The notes: generated from the letters alone by a model not told the origin. Shown: positions 8,717 through 18,121, numbered from the stretch's first letter. The stretch: DNA of 44,860 nucleotides from an uncultured Lachnospiraceae bacterium (GCA_947632515.1 CANRPO010000025.1:1-44860); one strand, 5' to 3'. Translations and numbers: made by a program.

Positions 8717-8742
8717 TCAAAAGGGAATGATCGGAAAGATGA

Positions 8743-8780
8743 ACAGCACCACGGGCGAATCTGTGGCGCTGTTTTTTTTT
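8743..8780 (+). terminator. Rho-independent terminator after yajC
   Basis: Stem ACAGCaCCAC (8743-8752) with GTGGcGCTGT (8763-8772), one mismatch, then a run of T. Confidence 0.85.
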
Positions 8781-8811
8781 CAAATTGTTGTACTTTTTTT
8801 CATAGAACATA

Positions 8812-8842
8812 TTGACATGGGGGGGGGTGTCGCGTATATAAT
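8812..8842 (+). promoter_or_regulatory. Promoter with a G9 tract in the spacer (possible phase-variable promoter)
   Basis: A perfect TTGACA (8812-8817) is followed by T, nine G (8819-8827), TGTCGCG and a perfect TATAAT (8837-8842), a 19-bp spacer. The overlapping hexamer TATATA (8835-8840) would give 17 bp. Losing two G would put the two perfect hexamers at the optimal 17 bp. It lies 65 bp before the lipoprotein start. Confidence 0.75.
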
Positions 8843-8906
8843 GTTTTTTTGTTTGAGAACATTATATTAAGGCACAATGCTCTTGTGAGCGGAAGGAGGA
8901 AATGTT

Positions 8907-9482
8907 ATGAAAAGAAGAACACTGAGATTTATGGCATGCGCGGCTGCTATGGCTCTCACACTGTCCGTTACGGCATGTGGGGGGGGGTCTGATGACACGG
9001 CAGATGTAAACGCCACAAGCGAGACAGAAACAGAGACAGAGGCTGCGGTAGACGCAGAGGTAGAGGCTGAGACAGACGCTGAGGCAGAGGCTGTTGAAGA
9101 CGCGGTGGAAGAAGTGAAGACTGAGGCCGGGGACAACGAGGCGGCCGCAGGGGACACACTGGAGGATTATTTCTCCGATCCCAGCATCAAGGAGGCCTTC
9201 GAGGGTGCGCTTGACGCTATGGCCGGCGAAGGTATGGCTATTGACTATGAGGTGAAAGAGAACGAGTTCATCATGGAGTTTACCTTCGACGATGCGACGG
9301 AACTTCCTGAGAATGCGGGTGAGATGCTGACGACGGAGCTTGAGAATCAGGCGGACACCTTTGAAGAGCAGGTGACGTCCTTCGACGACGCCATCGGACA
9401 ACCTGGCGCCTGCACGGTCACGGTACGTTACTTTGACCCAGAGGGCACGCTGCTTGCCGAGAGATCTTATACGGCGAATTAA
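8907..9482 (+). CDS. Lipoprotein with DUF4854-like domain
   Basis: A 191-aa predicted lipoprotein. The signal peptide ends in a lipobox V-T-A-C24, and G25-G27 are encoded by an uninterrupted run of nine G. Residues about 30-85 are a low-complexity Glu/Asp/Ala/Thr linker that would hold the domain off the membrane. The C-terminal domain (about 88-191) starts LEDYFSDPSIKEAF and ends with GQPGACTVTVRYFDPEGTLL; I recognise it as DUF4854-like, function unknown. GGAAGGAGGA lies 8 nt before ATG 8907. A paralogue follows at 9694. A G8 or G10 tract would abolish the mature protein just after the lipidated cysteine. Confidence 0.83.
   Translation: MKRRTLRFMACAAAMALTLSVTACGGGSDDTADVNATSETETETEAAVDAEVEAETDAEAEAVEDAVEEVKTEAGDNEAAAGDTLEDYFSDPSIKEAFEGALDAMAGEGMAIDYEVKENEFIMEFTFDDATELPENAGEMLTTELENQADTFEEQVTSFDDAIGQPGACTVTVRYFDPEGTLLAERSYTAN
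8979..8987 (+). repeat. G9 tract directly after the lipobox cysteine codon
   Basis: TGT followed by nine G encodes Cys24-Gly-Gly-Gly of the lipoprotein. As written the frame is open. A one-base change in tract length would frameshift the whole mature protein. Confidence 0.9.
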
Positions 9483-9528
9483 GCTAGGAATCACATTCGA
9501 CAAGGGCAATCTTAATTAAGAAAAGGGT

Positions 9529-9558
9529 AAAGGCGTATCGGAAACGATGCGCCTTTTT
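9529..9558 (+). terminator. Terminator after the first lipoprotein
   Basis: AAGGCGtATCG pairs with CGATgCGCCTT around a GAAA loop, followed by T5. Confidence 0.88.
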
Positions 9559-9693
9559 GCGTGCAGCACAGTAATTTCGGCGTGTGAATTTGATATTAGA
9601 ATTAGGAAGGAGTGGTGAGCTGTTATAATTATTTTTTGCGTAGTGAAGTTGTTTTAAAGATGGTGTTTTATAATCAAAAGGAGGAAGATACGA

Positions 9694-10257
9694 GTGTTAA
9701 AATTAATAGTATATGTAGTTGGTGTAATGTTGATGCTGCTTATGGTTGCATGCAGTAGTTCTAACAGTAAGCCGAGTGTGAATGTGGAGCCAGATGCAGT
9801 GGTGACCGAGATGAAAACAAAAAATGATGTGGGAATCGTCGATGAAACGGAGATTGAAGAAAAAGAAACGACTGAAACGAAGGAGGAAGAAACGGCCATT
9901 GAAAGTAGGACGTTAGAGGAAATGTACAATGACCCTGCCTATAAAGAAACTTTTGAAAATTTTGAATCATACTTTGGTACTCCGATGGCAGGGTCAAACC
10001 TTGAAAATGAGTTTGAAGTAAAAGGTAATGAATTTATATGGATAATTAAGTTTACTTATACAGATAGCGAAAGTATAGAATTGTTGAGTAATTCTAAAAA
10101 TGAACTGCAAAAAGAATTAGACGAAGCAACTGAAAATATAAAATTTGTTGAAGAACTGGATAATATAGTCGGACAAAAAGGTGCTTGTTCAATGACTGTA
10201 CGCTATGTAGATTCGTATAATAATGTGCTGGCGGAGAGTGTGATTAAAGCGCAATAA
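9694..10257 (+). CDS. AT-rich paralogous lipoprotein with DUF4854-like domain
   Basis: A 187-aa lipoprotein related to the gene at 8907. GTG start with AAGGAGG 9 nt upstream. The hydrophobic signal ends in M-V-A-C20, followed by Ser/Asn and an acidic Glu/Thr linker (about 30-70). The C-terminal domain begins LEEMYNDPAYKETF and keeps the GQKGAC.MTVRYVD signature of its neighbour. The DNA is clearly richer in A/T (codons such as aaa, gaa, aat, ata) than any other gene here, so it may be an older diverged duplicate or a gene acquired from an AT-richer relative. Function unknown. Confidence 0.8.
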   Translation: MLKLIVYVVGVMLMLLMVACSSSNSKPSVNVEPDAVVTEMKTKNDVGIVDETEIEEKETTETKEEETAIESRTLEEMYNDPAYKETFENFESYFGTPMAGSNLENEFEVKGNEFIWIIKFTYTDSESIELLSNSKNELQKELDEATENIKFVEELDNIVGQKGACSMTVRYVDSYNNVLAESVIKAQ

Positions 10258-10306
10258 ATCTAATTATATTATTGGTATAAAACCAGTTTGAGATTAAGGA
10301 AAAGCA

Positions 10307-10337
10307 AAGACGGATCGGAGAACGGTCCGTCTTGTTT
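10307..10337 (+). terminator. Terminator after the second lipoprotein
   Basis: AAGACGGAtCG pairs with CGgTCCGTCTT around GAGAA, followed by GTTTCGTTT. Confidence 0.78.
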
Positions 10338-10374
10338 CGTTTCGCCCGTCACAGAGAATGCGCTGAAAGTCCGC

Positions 10375-10403
10375 TTGAAATTTACAATAGAATAGACTAT
10401 GAT
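10375..10403 (+). promoter_or_regulatory. Sigma-A promoter of leuB
   Basis: TTGAAA, 17-bp spacer, TATGAT, 47 bp before ATG 10451. No T-box or leader peptide was recognised in the short leader. Confidence 0.72.
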
Positions 10404-10450
10404 AGATAAGTGATATTGTGCGAAAATGATACGGAAACGAGGGATAACGG

Positions 10451-11536
10451 ATGGAATTAAAGATCACATGCATTCCGGGCGACGGGATCGGGCCGGAGAT
10501 CGTGGCGGAGGCCAAAAAGGTCCTGAATGTTGTCGCCGACAAATTCGGACATACGATGCGCTACACAGATATTCTGATGGGCGGCGCATCCATAGACGTG
10601 CACGGCGTCCCGCTGACGGATGAGGCAATCGAGACGGCGCGGAGCGCGGACGCGGTGCTGATGGGCTCCATCGGCGGAGACACGACCACTTCCCCGTGGT
10701 ACAAACTGCCGCCGAATCTGCGGCCAGAGGCGGGACTTCTGGGGATCAGGAAGGCATTGAACCTTTTTGCGAACTTAAGGCCCGCTGTGCTGTACGGAGA
10801 GCTGCGCGGCGCATGTCCGCTGAAGGAGGAGATCTCGGCGGCGGGATTTGATATGATAATCGTGCGTGAGCTGACGGGCGGCCTCTATTTCGGCGATCGG
10901 AAGACCACCGAGGAGAACGGCGTGCGAAAGGCCGTGGACACGTTGGTGTATGATGAAAATGAGATCAGGCGCATCGCGGTCAAGGGGTTCGAGATTGCCG
11001 GAAAGAGGTGGAAGAAGGTCACCAGCGTGGACAAGGCCAACGTGCTGGATTCTTCCAGACTGTGGAGGAGCGTGGTGGAAGAGGTCGCGAAGGACTATCC
11101 CGATGTGACGCTGGAGCACATGTTGGTGGACAACTGCGCAATGCAGCTTGTGAAGGACCCCGCGCAGTTTGACGTGATCCTGACGGAAAACATGTTCGGC
11201 GATATTCTGTCGGACGAGGCGAGCATGGTGACGGGCTCCATCGGTATGCTGGCGTCCGCATCTTTAAATGATACGAAGTTCGGGCTGTATGAACCCAGCC
11301 ATGGTTCCGCGCCGGACATTGCGGGCAAGGACGTGGCCAACCCCATAGCGACAGTCCTCTCTGCGGCTATGATGCTGCGTTACAGTTTCGATCTGGACCG
11401 CGAGGCGGATGCGGTAGAGAATGCCGTGAAACAGGTGTTACAGGATGGCTACCGCACCGTAGATATTCTGTCGGACGGCTGTAAGCGGGTGGGCTGTAAG
11501 CAGATGGGCGATCTGCTCGCCGAGCGGATCAGATAG
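10451..11536 (+). CDS. leuB: 3-Isopropylmalate dehydrogenase
   Basis: NAD-dependent oxidative decarboxylation of 3-isopropylmalate to 2-oxoisocaproate in leucine synthesis. The 361-aa length is typical. The N-terminus [14 protein letters not shown], the substrate-binding [21 protein letters not shown] region and the C-terminal [20 protein letters not shown] motif are all diagnostic. The [15 protein letters not shown] segment contains the conserved Lys and Asn. It begins a branched-chain cluster (leuB, membrane gene, ilvD, ilvB). leuA, leuC and leuD are not in the window. Confidence 0.97.
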   Translation: MELKITCIPGDGIGPEIVAEAKKVLNVVADKFGHTMRYTDILMGGASIDVHGVPLTDEAIETARSADAVLMGSIGGDTTTSPWYKLPPNLRPEAGLLGIRKALNLFANLRPAVLYGELRGACPLKEEISAAGFDMIIVRELTGGLYFGDRKTTEENGVRKAVDTLVYDENEIRRIAVKGFEIAGKRWKKVTSVDKANVLDSSRLWRSVVEEVAKDYPDVTLEHMLVDNCAMQLVKDPAQFDVILTENMFGDILSDEASMVTGSIGMLASASLNDTKFGLYEPSHGSAPDIAGKDVANPIATVLSAAMMLRYSFDLDREADAVENAVKQVLQDGYRTVDILSDGCKRVGCKQMGDLLAERIR

Positions 11537-11559
11537 GACTCTATACAGGAACATATGTT

Positions 11560-13149
11560 ATGAAACAGAGGCACAGATGGTCGAAACCAGATAGAGAAAC
11601 AACTGTTTTTTTATTATTTCTGATCGTGATGGCTGTTTATTACGGCTGGCGCATGTTTGCTCTGACGCCGTGGTACGACGAGCTGTATACCTATTATTAT
11701 TTTGTCAGCAGAGGCCCTGTCTATGCGGCGATCCACTGGCCGCTGCCGAACAACCATGTGGGCTACTCTGTGTTGGCGGCGGCGCTCGATCTGTTGGGCA
11801 GTCCGGCCATCGGTCTGCGGGGCGTGTCCTGGCTGGCGAGTTTGGGAAGTCTGACGCTGCTGTACCGGATCGGAAGGAAAGCGTTTCCGAACGGATTGGC
11901 TCTGCTGCCGCCCTGTCTGTTCGCCTCCATGGATCTGGTGAACCGGATGGCGGTGCAGGGGAGGGGCTATGCCCTTGGGACGTTTCTCTATCTCGCGGCG
12001 TTCTCGGCGCTGTGGGAACTTGTGGAGGGCGGCAGACAAAAGATCAGGTGTTATGTCATATTTGGCATATCCCTCGTGTGGGCGTTGTACACGCTGCCGA
12101 GCAGCATTTATTTCGTGCTGCCGCTGTGTGTGACGGGCGGGATCGCCCTTCTCTGCAGGAAACGACTGCGGGAACTGTTCAGGCTGATAGCCGCGTCGCT
12201 TGTCAGCGCCGCGTGCACGGTGGGGCTCTACGCTGTCATCTGGCTGGCGATCGGCTCGAACCTTCTGAGCAAGACGGAGGGGAACGTCTGGTTCGGCAGC
12301 GGCCATGTGCGCATCATCCTGCACGCACCCCTGACAGCCATGAAGACGGGGATCGACTATATGCTTGCCACACCCTATATCCAGAGTGTGGAGCGGAGCG
12401 GCTATCTGCCCAGACTCGGCATATATATCCGGCAGCTGTTTGAAGATTATTGCGGCGGTTGGAGCCGGTTTTTGATCGCGGTATCCGTGCTTGGCGTGAT
12501 ACTGCTTGTATACCGTATCGCCGCGCGCCGGAGCGGTATCATGGAGTGGTATCTTCTGGTCAGTTTCGCGATGACGCCGCTCATGCTGATCGTCCAGTGC
12601 GCGCTGCCGTATTACCGTGTCTTTTCCTATTTCGGCGCGGCGACGGCGTTTTTGTGCACATGGCTTATCGCGCAGGCGGTATCGTGTCTGCGGGGAGAGA
12701 GGGCGGAGCGGATCAGGCGGTATGCGCCGGCCGTGTGTTCTGCGCTTGGGGTTATCCTCTTGGCAAAAGCGCTGTTCCTGCCGTTTGACAACACGCCTTA
12801 CGGCGCGCGGGAGACAGCCCTCGGGGAGGCGTACCGCGCAGTTAATATCACGTGTTATGATAAGATCGCGGTGACGGACTGCGACCAGCAGTATCTGCTC
12901 AAATATCTGTACGGTCTGGATATGGACGACGATCAGGCAGGCAGGCTGACCACACAGATCGAGGAGGCCGACTGCGCGCTGCTTGACAGACAGCTCCTTG
13001 TGCCGGAGCAGACGGCTGAGGCTTTGGACTCCTCTGCGGACGACTGGAAATTTTATCTCACCCGGCAGACTATGCCGTATGCGTATCTGGAGGAAGAGAT
13101 GCAGGCGGTATATGAGAACGAGAGATTTGTCTTTTATGCGCGGCGTTAA
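11560..13149 (+). CDS. Multi-pass membrane protein, GT39/PMT-like glycosyltransferase (putative)
   Basis: A 529-aa protein with about nine or ten hydrophobic segments over residues 10-415 and a soluble C-terminal part (about 420-529). The first loop after TM1 holds the acidic WYDELYTYYYF motif, followed by a conserved-looking PLPNNHVGYSVL, a layout typical of GT-C fold transferases that use lipid-linked sugars at the outer membrane face (PMT/ArnT/GT39). The acceptor is unknown. The ribosome binding site is weak; no better in-frame start is seen. It starts 23 bp after leuB and sits between leuB and ilvD, although its job looks unrelated to branched-chain amino acid synthesis. Confidence 0.6.
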   Translation: MKQRHRWSKPDRETTVFLLFLIVMAVYYGWRMFALTPWYDELYTYYYFVSRGPVYAAIHWPLPNNHVGYSVLAAALDLLGSPAIGLRGVSWLASLGSLTLLYRIGRKAFPNGLALLPPCLFASMDLVNRMAVQGRGYALGTFLYLAAFSALWELVEGGRQKIRCYVIFGISLVWALYTLPSSIYFVLPLCVTGGIALLCRKRLRELFRLIAASLVSAACTVGLYAVIWLAIGSNLLSKTEGNVWFGSGHVRIILHAPLTAMKTGIDYMLATPYIQSVERSGYLPRLGIYIRQLFEDYCGGWSRFLIAVSVLGVILLVYRIAARRSGIMEWYLLVSFAMTPLMLIVQCALPYYRVFSYFGAATAFLCTWLIAQAVSCLRGERAERIRRYAPAVCSALGVILLAKALFLPFDNTPYGARETALGEAYRAVNITCYDKIAVTDCDQQYLLKYLYGLDMDDDQAGRLTTQIEEADCALLDRQLLVPEQTAEALDSSADDWKFYLTRQTMPYAYLEEEMQAVYENERFVFYARR

Positions 13150-13220
13150 GGAGCGGGCCGCAGGACGGGACAAGCGGTATTTTGACAGCGAAATTGACCG
13201 CGGCGAAAGTGCGCGGCGCT

Positions 13221-13252
13221 CTGTAGGATATTTACGCTGTAGGATATTTACG
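13221..13252 (+). repeat. Perfect 16-bp tandem duplication upstream of ilvD
   Basis: CTGTAGGATATTTACG occurs twice back to back (13221-13236 and 13237-13252), just before the ilvD ribosome binding site. Its role is unknown. Confidence 0.9.
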
Positions 13253-13280
13253 ATTTAGGAAGGAAAAAGGAGAGAAAGCT

Positions 13281-14954
13281 ATGAGAAGTGACAACGTGAA
13301 AGCGGGCGTTCAGCAGGCGCCCCACAGGAGCCTGTTCAATGCCTTGGGATTTACCGAGGAGGAGATGGGAAAGCCGATGGTCGGCATCGTCAGCTCCTAC
13401 AATGAGATCGTTCCGGGACACATGAACCTGGACAAGATCGTCAACGCCGTAAAGCTGGGCGTGGCGGAGGCGGGCGGCGTTCCCGTGGTCTTTCCCGCGA
13501 TTGCGGTCTGCGACGGTATCGCCATGGGACATATCGGCATGAAATACTCTCTGGTGACGAGGGACCTGATCGCGGATTCCACGGAGTGTATGGCGTTGGC
13601 GCACCAGTTTGACGCCCTCGTCATGGTGCCCAACTGCGACAAGAACGTGCCCGGCCTGCTGATGGCGGCGGCGCGCATCAACGTGCCCACCGTATTCGTG
13701 TCGGGCGGCCCGATGCTGGCGGGGCATGTGCAGGGCAAAAAGACGAGCCTCTCCTCCATGTTCGAGGCGGTCGGCTCCCACGCGGCGGGACTGATCGACG
13801 ATGAGCAGCTCAGGGAATTCGAGGCGAAGACCTGTCCGACCTGCGGTTCCTGTTCGGGTATGTACACCGCCAATTCCATGAACTGCCTGACGGAGGTACT
13901 GGGCATGGGCCTCCAGGGCAACGGCACGATCCCGGCGGTCTATTCCGAGCGGATCAAGCTGGCGAAACACGCGGGCATGGCGGTGATGGAACTGCTCAGG
14001 AAGGATATCCGCCCGAGGGACATCATGACGAAGGACGCGATCCTGAACGCGCTGACGGTAGATATGGCGTTAGGATGTTCCACGAACTCCATGCTGCATC
14101 TTCCGGCGATCGCTCATGAGATCGGTTTTGACTTCGATATTTCCTACGCGAATGAGATCAGCGAGAAGACGCCGAACCTCTGCCATCTGGCTCCGGCGGG
14201 TCCTACCTATATGGAAGATCTGAACGAGGCGGGCGGCGTGTACGCCGTGATGAAGGAGCTGGCGGACATCGGACTTCTCCATACAAACTGTATGACGGTG
14301 ACGGGAAAGACCGTGGCCGAGAATATCAAAAACGCGGTGAACAGAAACCCCGAGGTGATCAGGACCGTGGACAACCCTTACAGCAGGACGGGCGGGCTGG
14401 CCGTGTTGAAGGGCAATCTGGCGCCCGACGGCAGCGTGGTGAAACGCTCCGCCGTGGTGGAAGAGATGATGGTACACGAAGGTCCTGCGCGTGTGTTCGA
14501 GTGTGAGGAGGACGCCATCGCGGCGATCAAGGGCGGTAAGATCAGGGAGGGCGACGTCGTTGTCATCCGCTATGAGGGGCCTAAGGGCGGACCGGGTATG
14601 CGGGAAATGCTGAACCCCACGTCGGCCATTGCGGGTATGGGGCTTGGCTCCAAGGTGGCGCTCATCACGGACGGCAGATTCTCGGGCGCGTCCCGCGGGG
14701 CGTCCATCGGCCATGTGTCGCCCGAGGCGGCTGTTGGAGGGCCTATCGCGCTGGTGGAGGAGGGCGACATCATCAGCATCGACATCCCGAATCTGAAACT
14801 GAACGTAAAGGTCTCTGACGAGGAGCTGGCGGCGAGGAGAGAGAAATGGCAGCCCAGAGAGCCGGAGGTGACGAGCGGGTATCTGGCGAGATACCGCGAG
14901 ATGGTGACCAGCGGCAACAGGGGCGCTATCCTGGAGATTCCGGGGAAGAAATGA
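13281..14954 (+). CDS. ilvD: Dihydroxy-acid dehydratase
   Basis: Iron-sulfur dehydratase that converts 2,3-dihydroxy-isovalerate and its methylvalerate analogue to the 2-oxo acids for Val/Ile synthesis. The 557-aa length is typical. Cluster-ligand cysteines are seen in [10 protein letters not shown] and [18 protein letters not shown]. The C-terminal signature [19 protein letters not shown] is complete. AAAAGGAGAGAAAGCT precedes the ATG. ilvB starts 20 bp downstream, so the two are probably one transcript. Confidence 0.97.
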   Translation: MRSDNVKAGVQQAPHRSLFNALGFTEEEMGKPMVGIVSSYNEIVPGHMNLDKIVNAVKLGVAEAGGVPVVFPAIAVCDGIAMGHIGMKYSLVTRDLIADSTECMALAHQFDALVMVPNCDKNVPGLLMAAARINVPTVFVSGGPMLAGHVQGKKTSLSSMFEAVGSHAAGLIDDEQLREFEAKTCPTCGSCSGMYTANSMNCLTEVLGMGLQGNGTIPAVYSERIKLAKHAGMAVMELLRKDIRPRDIMTKDAILNALTVDMALGCSTNSMLHLPAIAHEIGFDFDISYANEISEKTPNLCHLAPAGPTYMEDLNEAGGVYAVMKELADIGLLHTNCMTVTGKTVAENIKNAVNRNPEVIRTVDNPYSRTGGLAVLKGNLAPDGSVVKRSAVVEEMMVHEGPARVFECEEDAIAAIKGGKIREGDVVVIRYEGPKGGPGMREMLNPTSAIAGMGLGSKVALITDGRFSGASRGASIGHVSPEAAVGGPIALVEEGDIISIDIPNLKLNVKVSDEELAARREKWQPREPEVTSGYLARYREMVTSGNRGAILEIPGKK

Positions 14955-14974
14955 GAAAGCGGGAGGAATAGATC

Positions 14975-16660
14975 ATGGTATTGACAGGTGCACAGATCGT
15001 TGTGGAATGTCTGAAAGAACAGGGCGTGGACACCGTGTTCGGCTATCCGGGCGGCACGATCCTGAATGTATACGACGCTCTGTATCAACATAGTAATGAG
15101 ATAACCCATATTTTAACGTCCCATGAACAGGGCGCGGCCCATGCCGCGGACGGCTATGCGCGGGCAACCGGCAAGGTGGGCGTGTGTCTGGCGACGAGCG
15201 GGCCGGGGGCCACCAATCTGGTGACGGGTATCGCCACGGCGTATATGGATTCCGTGCCGATGGTGGCCATCACCTGCAATGTGAATCTGCCGGCCCTCGG
15301 CAAAGATTCCTTTCAGGAGGTGGACATTGCGGGCGTGACCATGCCGATCACAAAACACGGCTATATCGTCAAGGACGTCCATATTCTGGCGGACACGCTG
15401 CGCAAGGCTTTCGCCATAGCAAGGAGCGGGCGGCCCGGGCCGGTTCTGGTGGACATCACCAAGGATGTGACCGCGAATCAGTGCGAGTATGAGAGAAAGC
15501 CGGTGGAGACGCTTGCGCCCAAAAAGAAGAAAGATCAGTCGGAGGCGATCAGACAGGCGCTGCAGCTGATCAGGGAGGCGGAGAAACCTTTTGTCTATGT
15601 GGGCGGAGGCGCCGTTATCTCGGACGCTTACAGAGAAGTGCGGGAATTTGTGAAGAAGGCGGATGCGCCTGTCTGCGACACGCTGATGGGAAAGGGCGCG
15701 TTTGACGGCCATGATCCGTACTATACCGGCATGATCGGTATGCACGGCACAAAGACCTCCAACTTCGGCGTCAGCGAATGCGATCTGCTGATCGCACTCG
15801 GCGCGCGGTTCTCCGACCGCGTGGTGGGCGATCCAAAGAGATTCGCGGAGAACGCGAAGGTTCTGCACATCGACATCGACGCGGCGGAGATCAACAAGAA
15901 CATCCGCACGGACGTCTCTGTGGTGGGGGATCTGAAGGAAGTGCTGACGGTTCTGAACGGCAGACTGGAACAGCAGGAGCACAGGGAATGGATCGCTCAT
16001 ATTATGGAGTTGAAAGAAAAATATCCCTTATCTTATGATGATTCCGCGCTGTCCTGTCCCTATATCATAGAGGAGATCGACCGGGTGACGAAGGGCGAGG
16101 CGGTGATCACCACGGATGTGGGCCAGCATCAGATGTGGGCCGCGCAGTTCTACAAGTATTCCATGCCGCGCACTCTGCTGACGTCAGGAGGGCTTGGCAC
16201 GATGGGGTACGGCCTGGGCGCCTGCATCGGAGCGAAGATGGGGCGGCCGGACAAAATATGCATCAATATCGCGGGGGACGGGTGTTTCCGTATGAATATG
16301 AACGAGCTGGCGACGGCGAGCCGCTACAACATACCGATCATCCAGGTGGTGATCAACAACCATGTGCTCGGCATGGTACGCCAGTGGCAGACGCTTTTCT
16401 ACGGTAAGCGGTATTCACAGACCGTCTTAAATGACAGCGTGGATTTCTGCAAAGTGGCGGAAGGACTCGGCTGCGAGGCGATCAGGGTGACGAAGAAGGA
16501 GGAGGTCGGCCCCGCGATCGAGAGGGCGATCGCTCTGAAAAAGCCTGTCCTGCTCGACTGTCTGATCCCGGAGGACGACAAAGTGTTTCCGATGGTGCCC
16601 GCGGGCGCGCCCATCAGCGAGGCTTTCGACGCGAAGGATCTGGCGGCGCAGGAAGGATAA
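14975..16660 (+). CDS. ilvB: Acetolactate synthase, large (catalytic) subunit
   Basis: ThDP-dependent acetohydroxyacid synthase that condenses two pyruvates, or pyruvate plus 2-oxobutyrate. The 561-aa chain has the three expected domains: an N-terminal Pyr domain with the catalytic glutamate E51 in SHEQGAAHAADGYAR, a central FAD-binding domain, and a C-terminal PP domain with GDGCFRMNMNELATASRYN for Mg-diphosphate. GGGAGGAA lies 8 nt before ATG. No regulatory subunit gene (ilvN/ilvH) and no ilvC is adjacent. It may pair with a subunit encoded elsewhere. Confidence 0.95.
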   Translation: MVLTGAQIVVECLKEQGVDTVFGYPGGTILNVYDALYQHSNEITHILTSHEQGAAHAADGYARATGKVGVCLATSGPGATNLVTGIATAYMDSVPMVAITCNVNLPALGKDSFQEVDIAGVTMPITKHGYIVKDVHILADTLRKAFAIARSGRPGPVLVDITKDVTANQCEYERKPVETLAPKKKKDQSEAIRQALQLIREAEKPFVYVGGGAVISDAYREVREFVKKADAPVCDTLMGKGAFDGHDPYYTGMIGMHGTKTSNFGVSECDLLIALGARFSDRVVGDPKRFAENAKVLHIDIDAAEINKNIRTDVSVVGDLKEVLTVLNGRLEQQEHREWIAHIMELKEKYPLSYDDSALSCPYIIEEIDRVTKGEAVITTDVGQHQMWAAQFYKYSMPRTLLTSGGLGTMGYGLGACIGAKMGRPDKICINIAGDGCFRMNMNELATASRYNIPIIQVVINNHVLGMVRQWQTLFYGKRYSQTVLNDSVDFCKVAEGLGCEAIRVTKKEEVGPAIERAIALKKPVLLDCLIPEDDKVFPMVPAGAPISEAFDAKDLAAQEG

Positions 16661-16717
16661 ATCGGCAGCATGCTCTACATAAGATGATCTGACTTTTAAG
16701 GTGACCGGAAACATTTC

Positions 16718-18121
16718 ATGAAGACAGTATTGAAACATTTGGCAATCATATTCTGTATCATTCTGGTCAGTCTGATGGGAACGTACATCGGACTGGCCAT
16801 TTATTACCACAACGCCTTCGCTTACGGGACGTGGATCAACAATGTGTACTGCACGGGCAGAAGTATAGAGGAAGTGAACGCCGATCTTGCGCAGGATTTT
16901 GCTTACGAAGGGCTCACGGTGGTTGACCGGGACGGCAACGCTTACAAGATCGACGCCCGGGACATCGGTTATCAGTTTGATTTTATGCAGGCTCTGGAGA
17001 TCTACCAGAAACAGCAGAATCCGTGGATGTGGATCGAGAGTCTGTACCACGGCGACAGCAGGGAGCTGACCCCGGTGGTGTCTTACGACAGGCAGGCGTT
17101 GGAACGGGTTATAGAGGAGATCCCATTTCTGAAGGCAGAGAGCGGGCAGTCCGACGAGGAGCGCAGAGTCGCCATCATCAAGACGAATCACGGCTACGAG
17201 CTTTTGAATGAGAGAACGGATGTACTGCAGATCGGGGAGGCAAAGGAGGCCATTGCAAAAGCGATTGAGGAGTCCAAAACGGAGGTGTCGCTGGAGGATG
17301 AGGGCTGTTATCACGATCTGGAATTGACCGCACAGATGCAGGATACGCTCAGGCAGTGGGAACAGGTGGAACGCTTTCAGCAGTGCGGGATCGTCTACCG
17401 GATGGGAGAGGAGAGCGTGCCTGTGGATGCGTCGGTGGTGTGCGATTGGATCGAGCTTTCGGAAGACGGTAGTTTCGCTGCGGATGAGGAAGGGAATCTG
17501 AAATTGCGGGAGAATGCGGTCGAGGAGTTCATCGACGCCCTTGCCGACGAGTATGACACGGTCGGCGTTTCCAGAGAATTTCGGACCACGAGAGGGGACA
17601 TCGTCACGGTGGAGGGCGGCACCTACGGCAATCGGATCGACCGGGACGCGGAGGTGGAGTATCTGACAGACGCGTTTCGGAGCGGACGTAAGGAAGTGCA
17701 TGAGCCGGCCTACTCCCAGAAGGCATTGCTGCAGGGCAAAAACGACATCGGCAACACCTACATCGAAGTGGATATGGGGGAACAGATGCTGTACTATTAT
17801 GCGGATGGCGTGCAGCAGATCGCGACGCCTGTTGTGACGGGGAACATTTCGCGTAAGATGGGGACGCCTTCGGGCGTCAACTATGTGTACCTTAAGCAGA
17901 CAGACCGGATCTTACGTGGGCCGGGGTACGCGTCCCATGTGGATTTCTGGATGCCCGTCAAGGGAAACATCGGCATTCACGACGCGGCCTGGCGCGGTAA
18001 GTTCGGGGGCAGTATCTACAGGACAAACGGCTCCCACGGCTGTATCAACACGCCCAGGGACGCCATGGTACAGTTGTACGAGAGCGTTCAGGTCGGGACG
18101 CCGGTCGTCATGTTTTACTGA
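16718..18121 (+). CDS. L,D-transpeptidase with peptidoglycan-binding-like domains (YkuD family)
   Basis: A 467-aa cell-wall enzyme expected to form 3-3 peptide crosslinks or attach proteins. One N-terminal hydrophobic segment (about 8-30) anchors or exports it. Residues about 45-330 form a long extracytoplasmic region resembling the duplicated peptidoglycan-binding domain found before YkuD in clostridial proteins. The YkuD domain (about 345-467) begins NTYIEVDMGEQMLYYY and has the catalytic S-H440-G-C442-I-N motif. The start has only a weak, distant AAGGTGA. A promoter for the next operon follows. Confidence 0.9.
   Translation: MKTVLKHLAIIFCIILVSLMGTYIGLAIYYHNAFAYGTWINNVYCTGRSIEEVNADLAQDFAYEGLTVVDRDGNAYKIDARDIGYQFDFMQALEIYQKQQNPWMWIESLYHGDSRELTPVVSYDRQALERVIEEIPFLKAESGQSDEERRVAIIKTNHGYELLNERTDVLQIGEAKEAIAKAIEESKTEVSLEDEGCYHDLELTAQMQDTLRQWEQVERFQQCGIVYRMGEESVPVDASVVCDWIELSEDGSFAADEEGNLKLRENAVEEFIDALADEYDTVGVSREFRTTRGDIVTVEGGTYGNRIDRDAEVEYLTDAFRSGRKEVHEPAYSQKALLQGKNDIGNTYIEVDMGEQMLYYYADGVQQIATPVVTGNISRKMGTPSGVNYVYLKQTDRILRGPGYASHVDFWMPVKGNIGIHDAAWRGKFGGSIYRTNGSHGCINTPRDAMVQLYESVQVGTPVVMFY

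Noticed and set aside
11614..13173. 519-aa minus-strand ORF opposite the membrane glycosyltransferase-like gene
   Set aside because: It is a GC-rich shadow frame, very rich in Arg, His and Gln, with no recognisable motif; the plus strand encodes a sensible membrane protein with a normal start context.
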